A stretch of 64,000 nt of DNA from Xanthomonas sontii. Lineage in GTDB: Bacteria > Pseudomonadota > Gammaproteobacteria > Xanthomonadales > Xanthomonadaceae. Below the pieces are notes generated by a model. That model did not search any database, had not been told where the DNA came from, and was given only the letters and a program-made list of their open reading frames with translations. The number at the start of each line of letters is the position of its first letter. The stretch's first letter is position 1. The stretch lies in assembly GCF_040529055.1 (NCBI RefSeq), contig NZ_CP132342.1, positions 372,001 to 436,000 on the forward strand. Direction: 5' to 3'. Shown one piece after another: positions 1 to 7,785 of the stretch. Position numbers and translations under genes: made by a program.

Positions 1-71
1 GTAGCGCAGAGCGAACAACATCCTGCGCGGCGCGGACACAGGCCAGCGCCGCGGCCTCATGCACCGACGAT

Positions 72-542
72 TCAGTCGTCGAGCTTGGTCAGCAGGTAGT
101 TCGGCTCGCCGATCCGGTCGATCAGGTCGAGCTGGGTTTCCAGCCAGTCGATGTGCTCTTCTTCCGATTCCAGGATGTCGGCCAGGAGCTGGCGGCTGAC
201 GTAGTCCTGGATCGATTCGGCGTAGGCGATGCCTTCGCGCAGGGTGACCGTGCCGTCCTGTTCCAGCGCCAGGTCGCACTCGAGGATTTCCTTGGGGTTC
301 TCGCCGATGCGCAGCTTGCCCAGCGCCTGGAAGTTGGGGAGCCCCTCGAGGAACAGGATGCGGTCCGCCAGCTTGTCGGCGTGCTTCATCTCGTCGATGG
401 ATTCCTTGTACTCGTGCTCGGCCAGTTCCTTCAGGCCCCAGTTCTTCAGCATCTTGGCGTGCAGGAAGTACTGGTTGATCGCGGTCAGCTCGTTGTAGAG
501 GACCTTGTTGAGGAACTCGATGACTTTGCTGTCGCCCTTCAT
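72..542 (-). CDS. bfr: Bacterioferritin
   Basis: Cytoplasmic iron-storage protein that oxidises Fe(II) at a dinuclear ferroxidase centre and mineralises it in a 24-subunit, haem-containing shell. The 156 residues match the usual bacterioferritin length. The expected ferroxidase ligands are visible at E18, E51, H54, E94, E127 and H130, and M52 sits where the haem-ligating methionine lies. The ATG start gives a standard N-terminus (MKGDSK). The gene for its partner ferredoxin lies just upstream on the same strand, about 100 bp away, so the two may be co-transcribed and iron-regulated. Ferritin is excluded by the M52 haem ligand and the Bfr-like helix sequence. Confidence 0.97.
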   Translation of the reverse strand: MKGDSKVIEFLNKVLYNELTAINQYFLHAKMLKNWGLKELAEHEYKESIDEMKHADKLADRILFLEGLPNFQALGKLRIGENPKEILECDLALEQDGTVTLREGIAYAESIQDYVSRQLLADILESEEEHIDWLETQLDLIDRIGEPNYLLTKLDD

Positions 543-645
543 TGCATCGCTCGCGTAAGCCGGAAAGCGCAGACTCTAGCGAATCGCGCTGCGACGTGAA
601 GGAACGCGAATCGTGATCATCCCGCGCTGCAGCGCGGCGACGGCC

Positions 646-855
646 TCAGGCGGCGCGGGCCAGGCCGCCGAGCACCGGCAGGGGCAGCTCGCGGCTCAGC
701 GCGCGCTCCAGCAGGTCGCCGGCCATGTCCAGGCAGGAGCCGCAGGTGGCCCCGCAGCCCGTGCGCATGGTCAGTTCGGACACGCTGCGGCAGCCGGCTT
801 CGGCGGCTTCGCGGATCTGGCGATCGGTGACCCCATTGCAGATGCAGACGTACAC
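646..855 (-). CDS. bfd: Bacterioferritin-associated ferredoxin
   Basis: Small [2Fe-2S] protein expected to bind bacterioferritin and pass electrons to release stored iron. The four cluster cysteines are visible as CIC near the N-terminus and CGATCGSC in the middle, in the CxC...CxxxxCxxC-like spacing of Bfd. I chose the GTG at 855, giving MYVCICNG as in known Bfd proteins (69 residues); neither start has a clear Shine-Dalgarno. A TTG at 903 would add 16 Ala/Ser-rich residues. A Fur-like palindrome lies just upstream of that TTG. The gene reads toward bfr, which supports joint control by iron. Confidence 0.88.
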   Translation of the reverse strand: MYVCICNGVTDRQIREAAEAGCRSVSELTMRTGCGATCGSCLDMAGDLLERALSRELPLPVLGGLARAA

Positions 856-908
856 GGCGGGCTTGGCGGCGGACGGCGCGGACTGCGCCTGGCGCCCATT
901 CAAACCAA

Positions 909-929
909 AGTGAGAATGGTTGTCAATTC
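909..929 (-). promoter_or_regulatory. Fur-box-like palindrome upstream of bfd
   Basis: The plus strand shows TGAGAATGGTTGTCA centred near 918, an imperfect inverted repeat (TGAGAAT / TGACAAC) resembling the Fur consensus half-sites. It lies 8 bp upstream of the TTG and about 56 bp upstream of the GTG start of bfd. Iron-dependent control of bfd by Fur is well known in other proteobacteria. Binding here is inferred. Confidence 0.5.
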
Positions 930-935
930 CGCCCG

Positions 936-1547
936 TTAATCGTTATTAATCCGCGCCGCCCAGGGTCCGCCGCGCTTGCGTGGACGCTTGCGCGGCCGCT
1001 CGTGGCCCGCCGTATTGCCCGGCAACCAGGCCTCCTGGGCCAGGGTCGGCATGGCGCGGATGCCGGCGCCGGCGATGGTCTGCGCCAGCGGCGCCAGGTG
1101 GCGCAGCGCCCGCGCGTAGACCCCGCGCTTGAACAGCACCACGTGCTCCACCGGGTACCAGAAATCGACCCAGCGCCAGTGGTCGAACTCCGGCGTCTCG
1201 GTCAGTTCCAGGTTCAGCTGGCTCTCGTCGCACTGCATCCGCAGCAGGAACCAGACCTGCTTCTGGCCGATGCAGACCTGGCGCTCGTTGCGGCGGATGG
1301 CCCGGCTGGGCAGGCGATAGCGCAGCCAACCGGGGGTGGCTCCGAGCACTTCCACATGCTCGGGCAACAGCCCGGTTTCTTCGCGCAACTCGCGGTACAT
1401 GGCCTCCACCGGGGTCTCGTCGGTGTTCATGCCGCCTTGCGGGAACTGCCAGCCGTCCCGGCGCACACGGCGTGCCCAGAACACCTGACCATCCGGCCGC
1501 ATCAGCACGATGCCTACGTTCGGTCGATAGCCGTCCGGATCGATCAC
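936..1547 (-). CDS. rppH: RNA pyrophosphohydrolase RppH
   Basis: Nudix hydrolase that removes pyrophosphate from the 5' end of triphosphorylated mRNA and so starts 5'-dependent decay. The Nudix box is intact (GG near residue 38, then RELREETGL), preceded by YRPNVGIVL and WQFPQGG as in RppH. I chose the GTG at 1547 because AGGAG sits 8 bases before it and the protein then begins at the conserved [10 protein letters not shown]; it has 203 residues, the family's usual size in Xanthomonas. An ATG at 1700 would add 51 unconserved residues and run into tRNA-Met. The C-terminus is basic (RKRPRKR), as often in this lineage. Confidence 0.95.
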   Translation of the reverse strand: MIDPDGYRPNVGIVLMRPDGQVFWARRVRRDGWQFPQGGMNTDETPVEAMYRELREETGLLPEHVEVLGATPGWLRYRLPSRAIRRNERQVCIGQKQVWFLLRMQCDESQLNLELTETPEFDHWRWVDFWYPVEHVVLFKRGVYARALRHLAPLAQTIAGAGIRAMPTLAQEAWLPGNTAGHERPRKRPRKRGGPWAARINND

Positions 1548-1667
1548 GATGCGGACTCCTGAAAAATCTACTGGCTCCGACTCTGCCATGGCTGCGGCCG
1601 GGCCACAAGCAGCGCAGAAACCCGTTGACAGCCGCCCGCTTCTCCATAAGAATTGGCGGTTCACCAG

Positions 1668-1744
1668 GGCTATGTAGCTCAGCCGGTTAGAGCACAGCAC
1701 TCATAATGCTGGGGTCGGTGGTTCGAGTCCACCCATAGCCACCA
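1668..1744 (+). tRNA. tRNA-Met (CAT), elongator type
   Basis: A 77-nt cloverleaf: acceptor stem GGCTATG pairs with CATAGCC, followed by the encoded ACCA end. The anticodon stem is CAGCA/TGCTG with loop CTCATAA, so the anticodon is CAT (1702-1704). The T loop is GGTTCGAGTCC. The acceptor stem is fully paired at position 1, unlike initiator tRNA, so this is the elongator methionine tRNA. It is followed by tRNA-Gln after 41 bp, probably in one transcript. Confidence 0.95.
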
Positions 1745-1785
1745 TGGTGTGTACGCCCGAGGCGTGCGATACTTGCAGTCCACAT

Positions 1786-1860
1786 TGCCCCGTCGCCAAG
1801 CGGTAAGGCACCTGACTCTGACTCAGGCATTCGGTGGTTCGAATCCATCCGGGGCAGCCA
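1786..1860 (+). tRNA. tRNA-Gln (CTG)
   Basis: A 75-nt tRNA: acceptor stem TGCCCCG pairs with CGGGGCA, ending in encoded GCCA. The anticodon arm CCTGA-CTCTGAC-TCAGG gives anticodon CTG (1818-1820), reading CAG codons. The T loop is GGTTCGAATCC. A strong terminator begins two bases after the CCA end, closing the two-tRNA unit. Confidence 0.95.
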
Positions 1861-1906
1861 AATAAAAAAGAAGGCCGATCGCAAGATCGGCCTTCTTTTT
1901 TATTTG
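1861..1906 (+). terminator. Rho-independent terminator after the tRNA pair
   Basis: A perfect stem (AAGAAGGCCGATC / GATCGGCCTTCTT, loop GCAA) is flanked by an A tract on the left and TTTTTT on the right. It should end the tRNA-Met/tRNA-Gln transcript and is nearly symmetrical, so it may work in both directions. Confidence 0.9.
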
Positions 1907-2262
1907 GCGCGAGATTTGCGCAGGCGCTTCGCGCCTACGCCCCACCTATTGCTGCGCAAGAGGTGGGCCCCAGCCCTTACGCTTCCACATCCCCGCGCCT
2001 GTCGGCGCGCCCCCTTGGACTCCAAGGGGGCTACTCCACCAGATGGAATGCGGATCGTTGGAAGCAGGCGCGAGCCTATGAACTTCATCGGAAGCATTTC
2101 GGCAGCAGGGCGCGCGACCTCGAGCGTGAGGCAGGAAACCTCCCAGCGACCCCGGACCTCCAATCAGGCCGGCGATCGCCCAAGCCCGTGAGCAGATCCA
2201 ACGAGGCAGAGCCTCGACGACCACCACTGCACTTGCCAGCACAAACCACAACCCTAGAACGA
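1907..2262. other. Gene-free stretch with three consecutive hairpins
   Basis: No convincing coding sequence lies between the tRNA terminator and the rpsI terminator. The left part holds three strong dyads in about 120 bp: near 1919-1941 (GCGCAGGCGC, loop TTC), 1942-1970 (CCCACCT / AGGTGGG) and 2010-2030, a perfect 10-bp stem CCCCCTTGGA / TCCAAGGGGG. The right part shows nothing recognisable. It could be a structured RNA or a decayed repeat. Confidence 0.5.
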
Positions 2263-2263
2263 C

Positions 2264-2293
2264 AAAAGCCCGGCCGAAGCCGGGCTTTTGCTT
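2264..2293 (-). terminator. Terminator of the rplM-rpsI operon
   Basis: The stem AAAAGCCCGGC / GCCGGGCTTTT with a short loop lies 46 bp beyond the rpsI stop codon. Read on the minus strand the hairpin ends in TTTTG, the usual intrinsic-terminator form. The flanking A and T runs make it symmetrical. Confidence 0.85.
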
Positions 2294-2338
2294 GGTCCCC
2301 AGCAGGCTCCCGAGGGAGCCCACGCCAGGCGCGATGGA

Positions 2339-2731
2339 TCAGCGCTTGGAGAACTGGGTGGCGCGACGGGCCTTGTGCAGACCGACCTTCTTACGCTCGA
2401 CTTCGCGGGCGTCGCGGGTCATGAAGCCGGCCTTGCGCAGCTCGGTCTTCAGGGTTTCGTCGTACTCGACCAGCGCACGGGCGATGCCCAGGCGGATCGC
2501 ACCGGCCTGGCCGGTGGTGCCGCCGCCGGTGGCGGTGACCAGGATGTCGAAACTTTCGGTGTTCTTGGTCAGCTCCAGCGGCTGGCGCACGATCATGCGC
2601 GCGGTCTCGCGGCCGAAGAACTCGTCCAGCGGACGGCCGTTGACGGAGATGTTGCCGGTGCCCTTGCGCAGGAACACGCGGGCGGTGGAGGACTTGCGGC
2701 GGCCAGTGCCGTAGTTTTGCGAAATCGCCAT
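2339..2731 (-). CDS. rpsI: 30S ribosomal protein S9 (uS9)
   Basis: Small-subunit ribosomal protein whose basic C-terminal tail reaches the P-site tRNA. The 130 residues show the family hallmarks: [15 protein letters not shown] at the start, the GGG(T)[15 protein letters not shown] segment in the middle and the conserved end [11 protein letters not shown]. It follows rplM by 2 bp on the same strand, the normal rplM-rpsI order, and a terminator comes 46 bp later. There is nothing unusual in it. Confidence 0.98.
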   Translation of the reverse strand: MAISQNYGTGRRKSSTARVFLRKGTGNISVNGRPLDEFFGRETARMIVRQPLELTKNTESFDILVTATGGGTTGQAGAIRLGIARALVEYDETLKTELRKAGFMTRDAREVERKKVGLHKARRATQFSKR

Positions 2732-2733
2732 GA

Positions 2734-3162
2734 TTAGATATCCAGAACCTGCGGCTGCTGAGCGGCGTGCGGATGCTCCGCACCGGAATAGACCTTGAGC
2801 TTGCGGTACATCGCGCGGCCCAGCGGGCCCTTGGGCAGCATGCCCTTGACCGCGATTTCGATCACGCGCTCCGGGTGGCGCTCCAGCGCCTGCTCCAGGC
2901 TCTCGGTCTTCAGGTTGCCGATGTAGCCGGTGAAGCGGTGGTACTTCTTGTCCTTGAGCTTGTTGCCGGTGACGACGATCTTCTCGGCGTTGATCACCAC
3001 CAGGTAATCGCCGGTATCGACGTGCGGGGTGTAGACCGGCTTGTGCTTGCCGCGCAGGCGGCGGGCCAGTTCGGTGGAAAGCCGGCCCAGCGTTTTGCCG
3101 GCGGCGTCGACGAGATACCAGTCGCGCTGGACGGTCTCGGACTTAGCAGTGAAGGTGCTCAT
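2734..3162 (-). CDS. rplM: 50S ribosomal protein L13 (uL13)
   Basis: Large-subunit assembly protein, first gene of the rplM-rpsI operon. It has 142 residues, the standard length, with [16 protein letters not shown] at the start and [16 protein letters not shown] near the end. I chose the ATG at 3162 ([15 protein letters not shown]); an upstream ATG at 3285 would add 41 residues with no family counterpart. Confidence 0.98.
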   Translation of the reverse strand: MSTFTAKSETVQRDWYLVDAAGKTLGRLSTELARRLRGKHKPVYTPHVDTGDYLVVINAEKIVVTGNKLKDKKYHRFTGYIGNLKTESLEQALERHPERVIEIAVKGMLPKGPLGRAMYRKLKVYSGAEHPHAAQQPQVLDI

Positions 3163-3377
3163 GATCAGACTCGGTTGGTCGGGCGGATTCCTGCAGCGAA
3201 CGGCCGGAACTTTGCCACGCGTTGTGAATTGCAAAAACGCAAGAGGCGAAATTCTACGCGGCCAGGCCGGCCGGCGCAAGTCCACCCATGACCGGCGGAG
3301 ATCGGGCAGGCGGCGCGCTTGGCAGTGCGCCGGCCGGGGGCGAAAATCGGGATCCCCACCGCTTCCGGGCTTCCCCC

Positions 3378-4022
3378 ATGACGACCAGCCGCCAGCACTC
3401 CCCGCTCGATCGCGCCCTGGTCGAGGCCCAGCGCGCGCTGGAGACCGTATTCGGCGACCCGCCGGCGCAGCGCCCCTACCCGGCCGCGGCTACCGCCGAT
3501 GTGGTGCTGGCGCCGGACGAGCGCCGCCATGCCGCCGGCCTGATGCGCATCAACCACGTCGGCGAGGTCTGCGCGCAGGGTCTGTATTTCGGCCAGGCCG
3601 CGGTCGCGCGCGATCCGGCCACCCGTGCGCACCTGCTGGAGGCGGCGCAGGAAGAGACCGACCACCTGGCCTGGTGCGCGGCGCGGCTGCGCGAACTGGA
3701 TAGCCGCCCCAGCCTGTTCAATCCGCTGTGGTACGCCGGCAGCTACGCGATCGGCACCCTGGCCGGGCTGCGCGGCGACGGCTGGAACCTGGGCTTCGTG
3801 GTCGAGACCGAGCGCCAGGTCGAGGCGCACCTGGACGAGCACCTGCAGACCCTGCCGCCGGCGGACCTGCGCAGCCGCGACGTGCTGACAGTGATGAAGG
3901 CCGACGAGGCCCGCCACGCCGAGCATGCCGAACAGGCCGGGGCACGACGCCTGCCGCCGCCGATCCCCACGGTCATGGCCGCCGCCTCGCGACTGATGAA
4001 GGCCGTCGCCTATCGGCTGTAG
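3378..4022 (+). CDS. coq7: 2-nonaprenyl-3-methyl-6-methoxy-1,4-benzoquinol hydroxylase (Coq7)
   Basis: Membrane-associated di-iron monooxygenase of ubiquinone biosynthesis, hydroxylating demethoxyubiquinol. The 214-residue protein is a four-helix ferritin-like fold with metal ligands visible as [31 protein letters not shown] and [11 protein letters not shown] at 3378 begins [12 protein letters not shown], the form seen in relatives; an upstream in-frame ATG at 3288 would add a Gly/Arg-rich stretch without similarity. It stands alone, reading away from rplM. The family replaces UbiF in Xanthomonas and Pseudomonas. Confidence 0.95.
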   Translation: MTTSRQHSPLDRALVEAQRALETVFGDPPAQRPYPAAATADVVLAPDERRHAAGLMRINHVGEVCAQGLYFGQAAVARDPATRAHLLEAAQEETDHLAWCAARLRELDSRPSLFNPLWYAGSYAIGTLAGLRGDGWNLGFVVETERQVEAHLDEHLQTLPPADLRSRDVLTVMKADEARHAEHAEQAGARRLPPPIPTVMAAASRLMKAVAYRL

Positions 4023-4205
4023 CCGCCCGCCGGTCGGGCCGATGCCACCCCGGCTGGCATTGCCGGGCCGATCGCGTTAAAGTGAACGAACGCTGACTGA
4101 TTCCACGTCGGCGCACGCCGTTCCGGCTGCGGTATCGCCATGTGCCGCAGCCACCGATGTACCCGTGCCGAGTCGCGCCAGCGTGCGCTCCGCCTGCAGA
4201 CTGTC

Positions 4206-4715
4206 ATGCCCGCATCCTCGCCCCATCTGCCATCGCCCCGGACCCGCTGGTTGTCGCGCCTGCTGTTCGCGACCCTGTTCGCGATCGGCGGCGGCGCCCT
4301 ACTGCATCACCTGCTCGGCGACTACCGCCAGGCCAGCGCGATCCTGCGCGACCATTCGGTCGCCACCGTCCCGGTGATCGCCGACGGCGCCTTCGGCGTG
4401 CAGACCGAGCCACTGGTGCGCTACCGCTTCCACTATGTGTTCGAGAGCAAGGGCCGCCTGCACAGCGGCGCCTTCGAGGCCAGCGGCGCGGAGGCCGCGC
4501 CGTTGCTGCTGGACGGCGCCACGGTCGAGATCGCCTACGCCAATGCCGATCCCGCACGCTTCGGGCGCCTGGACCAGCTGCAGCACGCCGGCAACCTCGG
4601 CAGCGTGTTCACCCGCGCGCTGATCGCGCTGTCGATCGCCGCCCTGCTGGCGGTGGTCGCGCACCGGCTGCTGATCGGCCGGGTGCTGACCCGGCGCCGC
4701 ATCGCCGCCGCCTGA
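4206..4715 (+). CDS. DUF3592-like membrane protein
   Basis: Unknown function. The 169-residue protein has an N-terminal hydrophobic segment (about residues 14-35), a soluble beta-rich middle and a second membrane helix near 136-158, ending in a basic tail. This two-helix layout with a central V-x-Y-x-F pattern (LVRYRFHYVFE) and a final V-x-Y-x-x-x-xP element (VEIAYANADPARF) is what DUF3592 proteins show. ATG at 4206 is preferred over 4140 because the extra 22 residues are Arg/Cys-rich and would precede the signal anchor. It converges on the SMR exporter gene with a 24-bp gap. Confidence 0.75.
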   Translation: MPASSPHLPSPRTRWLSRLLFATLFAIGGGALLHHLLGDYRQASAILRDHSVATVPVIADGAFGVQTEPLVRYRFHYVFESKGRLHSGAFEASGAEAAPLLLDGATVEIAYANADPARFGRLDQLQHAGNLGSVFTRALIALSIAALLAVVAHRLLIGRVLTRRRIAAA

Positions 4716-4739
4716 GACCCACGCGCGCGCGGGCTGCGC

Positions 4740-5057
4740 TCAGTGCCCGACCAGCTTCAGGCCGATCACCCCGACCACGATCAGGCCGATGCAGGCCAAC
4801 CGCGCCGGCGAGGCGCTGTCGCCGAACAGGGCGATGCCGAGCACCGCCGTGCCCAGCGCGCCGATCCCGGTCCAGATCGCATAGGCGGTGCCCAGCGGGA
4901 TGTGCTTGAGCGCCTGGGTCAGCAGCCACAGGCTCAGGCCCGCACCGGCCAGGGTGGCCACGGTCGGCCACGGCCGGGTGAAGCCTTCGCTGTACTTCAG
5001 GCCGAGGGCGAAGCCGATCTCGAACAGACCGGCGAGCAGCAGGTAGATCCAGGGCAT
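4740..5057 (-). CDS. sugE: Small multidrug resistance (SMR) exporter, SugE/Gdx-like
   Basis: Four-helix inner-membrane exporter of 105 residues that works as a dual-topology dimer and couples export to proton entry. The membrane-embedded glutamate is E13 (LLLAGLFEIGFALGLKYSEGF). This N-terminal pattern, with GLKYS and TRPWP, is nearer SugE/Gdx (guanidinium export) than EmrE/QacE. The motif GTAYAIWTGIGALGT is typical of SMR helix 3. The substrate assignment is inferred. The start codon follows GGAG, which sits within a small potential hairpin; no full guanidine riboswitch is visible upstream. Confidence 0.9.
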   Translation of the reverse strand: MPWIYLLLAGLFEIGFALGLKYSEGFTRPWPTVATLAGAGLSLWLLTQALKHIPLGTAYAIWTGIGALGTAVLGIALFGDSASPARLACIGLIVVGVIGLKLVGH

Positions 5058-5085
5058 TGTCTTTCTCCGTAGACAAATGAAAACG

Positions 5086-5120
5086 AAAACGGCCCGATGT
5101 CTGCACATCGGGCCGCCGTC
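5086..5120 (-). terminator. Terminator of speD
   Basis: The dyad CGGCCCGATGT / ACATCGGGCCG (about 5091-5117), followed on the minus strand by TTTTCGTTTT, lies about 55 bp beyond the speD stop. It separates speD from the SMR gene downstream on the same strand. Confidence 0.85.
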
Positions 5121-5173
5121 GGCAGGGGTCGCAGCGCGTGCTGCGGGCGGGCCGTCCCGCCGGTGTGGAGCGC

Positions 5174-5968
5174 TTACTCGGACAGGTTGCGCCCGTGGAA
5201 CAGCTCCTCGATCTCGCGCTTGAGCAGCGCCTCGATGCGCATGCGCTCCTTGAACGAGAGATTCTTGGCCTTTTCCTCGAACAGGTACTGGTCCAAGTCG
5301 AAGTCCTTCAGGTGCATCTTGGTGTGGAAGATGTTCTCCTGATAGACGTTGACGTCGAACATCTCGTAGCGCGACTTGACGTTCTTGGCCAGGAAGTTCT
5401 GGATCGAGTTGATCTTGTGGTCGATGTAGTGCTTCTTGCCCTTCACGTCGCGGGTGAAGCCGCGCACGCGGTAATCCATGATGACGATGTCCGATTCCAG
5501 GCTCTCGATCAGGTAATTGAGCGCCTTCAGCGGCGAAATCACGCCGCAGGTGGCGACATCGATGTCGGCGCGGAACGTGGCGATACCGTGCTGCGGATGG
5601 GTTTCCGGGTAGGTATGGACGGTGATGTGGCTCTTGTCCATGTGCGCGACCACGGCATCGGAAATGATCTCCTTGCCCGCCGCCTTCTTGTCGATGACCG
5701 GCTCCTCGGAGATCAGGATCGTCACCGAAGCGCCCTGCGGATCGTAGTCCTGGCGCGCGATGTTCAGGATGTTGGCGCCGATGATCTCGGCCACATCGGT
5801 GAGGATCTGGGTCAGGCGATCGGCGTCGTACTGCTCGTCGATGTACTCGATGTAGCGCTGGCGCTCCTCTTCGGAGATCGCGTAGCAGACGTCGTAGATG
5901 TTGAAGCTCAACGCCTTGGTGAGGTTGTTGAAACCTTGCAGCCTCAGGCGAGGCAACGGCTTGACCAC
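5174..5968 (-). CDS. speD: S-adenosylmethionine decarboxylase proenzyme
   Basis: Makes decarboxylated SAM, the aminopropyl donor for spermidine. It is a pyruvoyl enzyme of the large Gram-negative type. The proenzyme self-cleaves at a serine; the likely site is KS within [14 protein letters not shown], giving a pyruvoyl-bearing alpha chain. The GTG at 5968 ([14 protein letters not shown]) gives 264 residues, the length usual in Xanthomonas, and has AGAGGA 8 bases upstream. An ATG at 6007 would add 13 residues. The gene is divergent from clp, sharing a 147-bp intergenic region, and has its own terminator. Confidence 0.95.
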   Translation of the reverse strand: MVKPLPRLRLQGFNNLTKALSFNIYDVCYAISEEERQRYIEYIDEQYDADRLTQILTDVAEIIGANILNIARQDYDPQGASVTILISEEPVIDKKAAGKEIISDAVVAHMDKSHITVHTYPETHPQHGIATFRADIDVATCGVISPLKALNYLIESLESDIVIMDYRVRGFTRDVKGKKHYIDHKINSIQNFLAKNVKSRYEMFDVNVYQENIFHTKMHLKDFDLDQYLFEEKAKNLSFKERMRIEALLKREIEELFHGRNLSE

Positions 5969-6115
5969 GGCGTGGATCCTCTGGAAGTGGGTCGGGGGGA
6001 AAGCCAATCAATTATGAGCCAAATGGCCGCGCTGCGAAACGTGGCGTCCGTCTCTTGTTTGCCGCCGCGAACGCGTCCCGTTAAGCTTCGGGAATTACGC
6101 CGTAGCGAAGCCGCC

Positions 6116-6805
6116 ATGAGCCCCGGAAACACATCCACTGCAGCACCTGTGCGCATCGCTCCAAGTCCTTTGACGTTGGACACCGCCACCATCGACCGCT
6201 TCCTGGCCCACAGCCACCGTCGCCGCTATCCGGCGCGGACGGACGTGTTCAGGCCAGGCGATCCGGCCGGCACCCTGTACTACGTGGTCAGCGGCTCGGT
6301 CAGCATCATCGCCGAGGAAGATGACGACCGCGAGTTGGTGCTGGGCTATTTCGGCAGCGGCGAGTTCGTCGGCGAGATGGGCCTGTTCATCGAGTCCGAC
6401 CAGCGCGAGGTGATCCTGCGCACCCGTACGCCCTGCGAACTGGCCGAGATCAGCTACGAGCGCCTGCACCAGCTGTTCCTGGGCTCGCTGTCGTCCGATG
6501 CGCCGCGGGTGCTGTACGCGATCGGCGTGCAGCTGTCCAAGCGCCTGCTGGACACCTCGCGCAAGGCCAGCCGCCTGGCGTTCCTGGACGTGACCGACCG
6601 CATCGTGCGCACCCTGCACGACCTGGCCCAGGAGCCGGAGGCGATGAGCCACCCGCAGGGCATGCAGTTGCGCGTGTCGCGGCAGGAACTGGCGCGGCTG
6701 GTCGGCTGCTCGCGCGAGATGGCCGGCCGCGTGCTGAAGAAGCTGCAGGTCGACGGCATCCTGCACGCACGCGGCAAGACCGTGGTGCTGTACGGCGCGC
6801 GCTGA
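6116..6805 (+). CDS. clp: Crp-family regulator Clp
   Basis: Global transcription factor of the Crp/Fnr family. In Xanthomonas, Clp is released from DNA by c-di-GMP and links DSF quorum sensing to extracellular enzymes and exopolysaccharide. The 229 residues hold a cyclic-nucleotide-binding jelly roll (about 25-135; GEFVGEMGLF is the phosphate-binding cassette), a dimerisation helix and a C-terminal winged helix (SRQELARLVGCSREMAGRVLKKL). The ATG at 6116 gives the expected N-terminus. The neighbouring divergent speD is the normal Xanthomonas context. A diguanylate cyclase in the same window (39812-41503) may feed into this circuit, but that is inference. Confidence 0.95.
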   Translation: MSPGNTSTAAPVRIAPSPLTLDTATIDRFLAHSHRRRYPARTDVFRPGDPAGTLYYVVSGSVSIIAEEDDDRELVLGYFGSGEFVGEMGLFIESDQREVILRTRTPCELAEISYERLHQLFLGSLSSDAPRVLYAIGVQLSKRLLDTSRKASRLAFLDVTDRIVRTLHDLAQEPEAMSHPQGMQLRVSRQELARLVGCSREMAGRVLKKLQVDGILHARGKTVVLYGAR

Positions 6806-6832
6806 CCGCCATGGGTCGATAGGCCCGGCACG

Positions 6833-7591
6833 ATGGTGCTGAGCGAGACCTTCTACTGGTTCGTGCTGGTCGGCCTGGCCGCCCAGCTGGTGGACGGCGC
6901 GCTGGGCATGGCGTTCGGCCTGGTCTCGTCCTCGGTCCTGCTGAGCCTGGGCCTGCCGCCGGCGGTGGTCAGCGCCAGCGTGCACAGCGCCGAGGTGTTC
7001 ACCACCGGCGCCTCGGGCCTGTCGCACCTGGCCCTGGGCAACGTCGACAAGCGGCTGTTCCTGCGCCTGGCGCTGCCGGGCATGGTCGGCGGGGTCGCCG
7101 GCGCCTACGTGCTGACCCGGTTGCCGGGCGAGCTGATCCGCCCCTTCGTCTATCTGTATCTGCTGGCCCTGGCGGTGCTGATCCTGCTGCGCGCGGCTGG
7201 CCGTGCGCTGCCGCGCCGCGAGGTGCGGCGGGTGCCGCTGCTGGGTTTCGTCGCCGGCCTGCTGGACGCCAGCGGCGGTGGCGGCTGGGGCCCGGTGGCG
7301 ACCTCGACCCTGCTCGCCCACGGCGGCCAGGCGCGCACCACCATCGGCACGGTCAACGCCGCCGAGTTCCTGGTGACGCTGTCGATCTCGCTGACCTTTC
7401 TGCTGACCATGGGCGTGCAGCACCTGGACATCGTGCTCGGCCTGCTGGTCGGCGGCATGCTCGCCGCACCGCTGGCGGCGCTGCTGGTCAAGCGGGTGCG
7501 CGAGCGCTGGGTGCTGGTGGCGGTGGGCCTGCTGGTGCTGGGCATCAGCCTGTATCAGGTGAGCGGGGCGCTGTATCGCTGGGTGGGCTGA
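6833..7591 (+). CDS. TSUP-family permease (TauE/SafE)
   Basis: Inner-membrane transporter of 252 residues with about eight hydrophobic segments arranged as two repeats, as in TSUP/DUF81 proteins. The signature glycine-rich segments appear as GALGMAFGLVSS near residue 25 and LLDASGGGGWGPV near 145. Members export or import sulfite, sulfonates or organic acids; the substrate here cannot be read from sequence. It follows clp by 27 bp, so read-through from clp is possible. A GGGATT-type repeat begins right after the stop codon. Confidence 0.88.
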   Translation: MVLSETFYWFVLVGLAAQLVDGALGMAFGLVSSSVLLSLGLPPAVVSASVHSAEVFTTGASGLSHLALGNVDKRLFLRLALPGMVGGVAGAYVLTRLPGELIRPFVYLYLLALAVLILLRAAGRALPRREVRRVPLLGFVAGLLDASGGGGWGPVATSTLLAHGGQARTTIGTVNAAEFLVTLSISLTFLLTMGVQHLDIVLGLLVGGMLAAPLAALLVKRVRERWVLVAVGLLVLGISLYQVSGALYRWVG

Positions 7592-7593
7592 CG

Positions 7594-7627
7594 CCGGGGA
7601 TTTGGGAGTCGGGATTGGGGATTCGCA
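7594..7627 (+). repeat. GGGATT/GATTCCC-type intergenic repeat
   Basis: A short run of GGGATT/GGGAGT units ending in GGATTCGC, just after the permease gene. The same family recurs near 34311-34339 and 52182-52268, and a GGGTCCC variant near 10469-10608. Confidence 0.65.
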
Positions 7628-7785
7628 AAGGCGGTCTCCGCGGCGCCTGAAGCCGTTGCGCTGGTGACCCGATCTGCGGTCAGGCCGCGTTCGCTTTTGC
7701 CGGGGCGGGCCGCGCGATGATCGCGGCCGGGATGCCGCCGCCGATGGCCGCGCGTCTCGCCCCGCCCTCCCCCCGCGAGACCGCC

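Noticed and set aside
1687..1884. Small open frame over the two tRNA genes
   Set aside because: It reads through both tRNAs and their terminator; it is a shadow of RNA genes.
5040..5120. Guanidine riboswitch upstream of the SMR gene
   Set aside because: The upstream hairpin is the speD terminator (loop GCAG), and only a single ACGG loop remains, so the two-hairpin mini-ykkC form is not met.
4740..6011. A 423-codon frame ending in the SMR exporter
   Set aside because: Residues before MPWIYLLL are an out-of-frame shadow of speD, and the speD terminator lies between the two genes.
5138..6805. A 555-codon open frame running antisense through speD into clp
   Set aside because: Its first 326 codons are the complement of speD, with biased composition. 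Only the last 230 codons (from 6116) are Clp, with a proper start.
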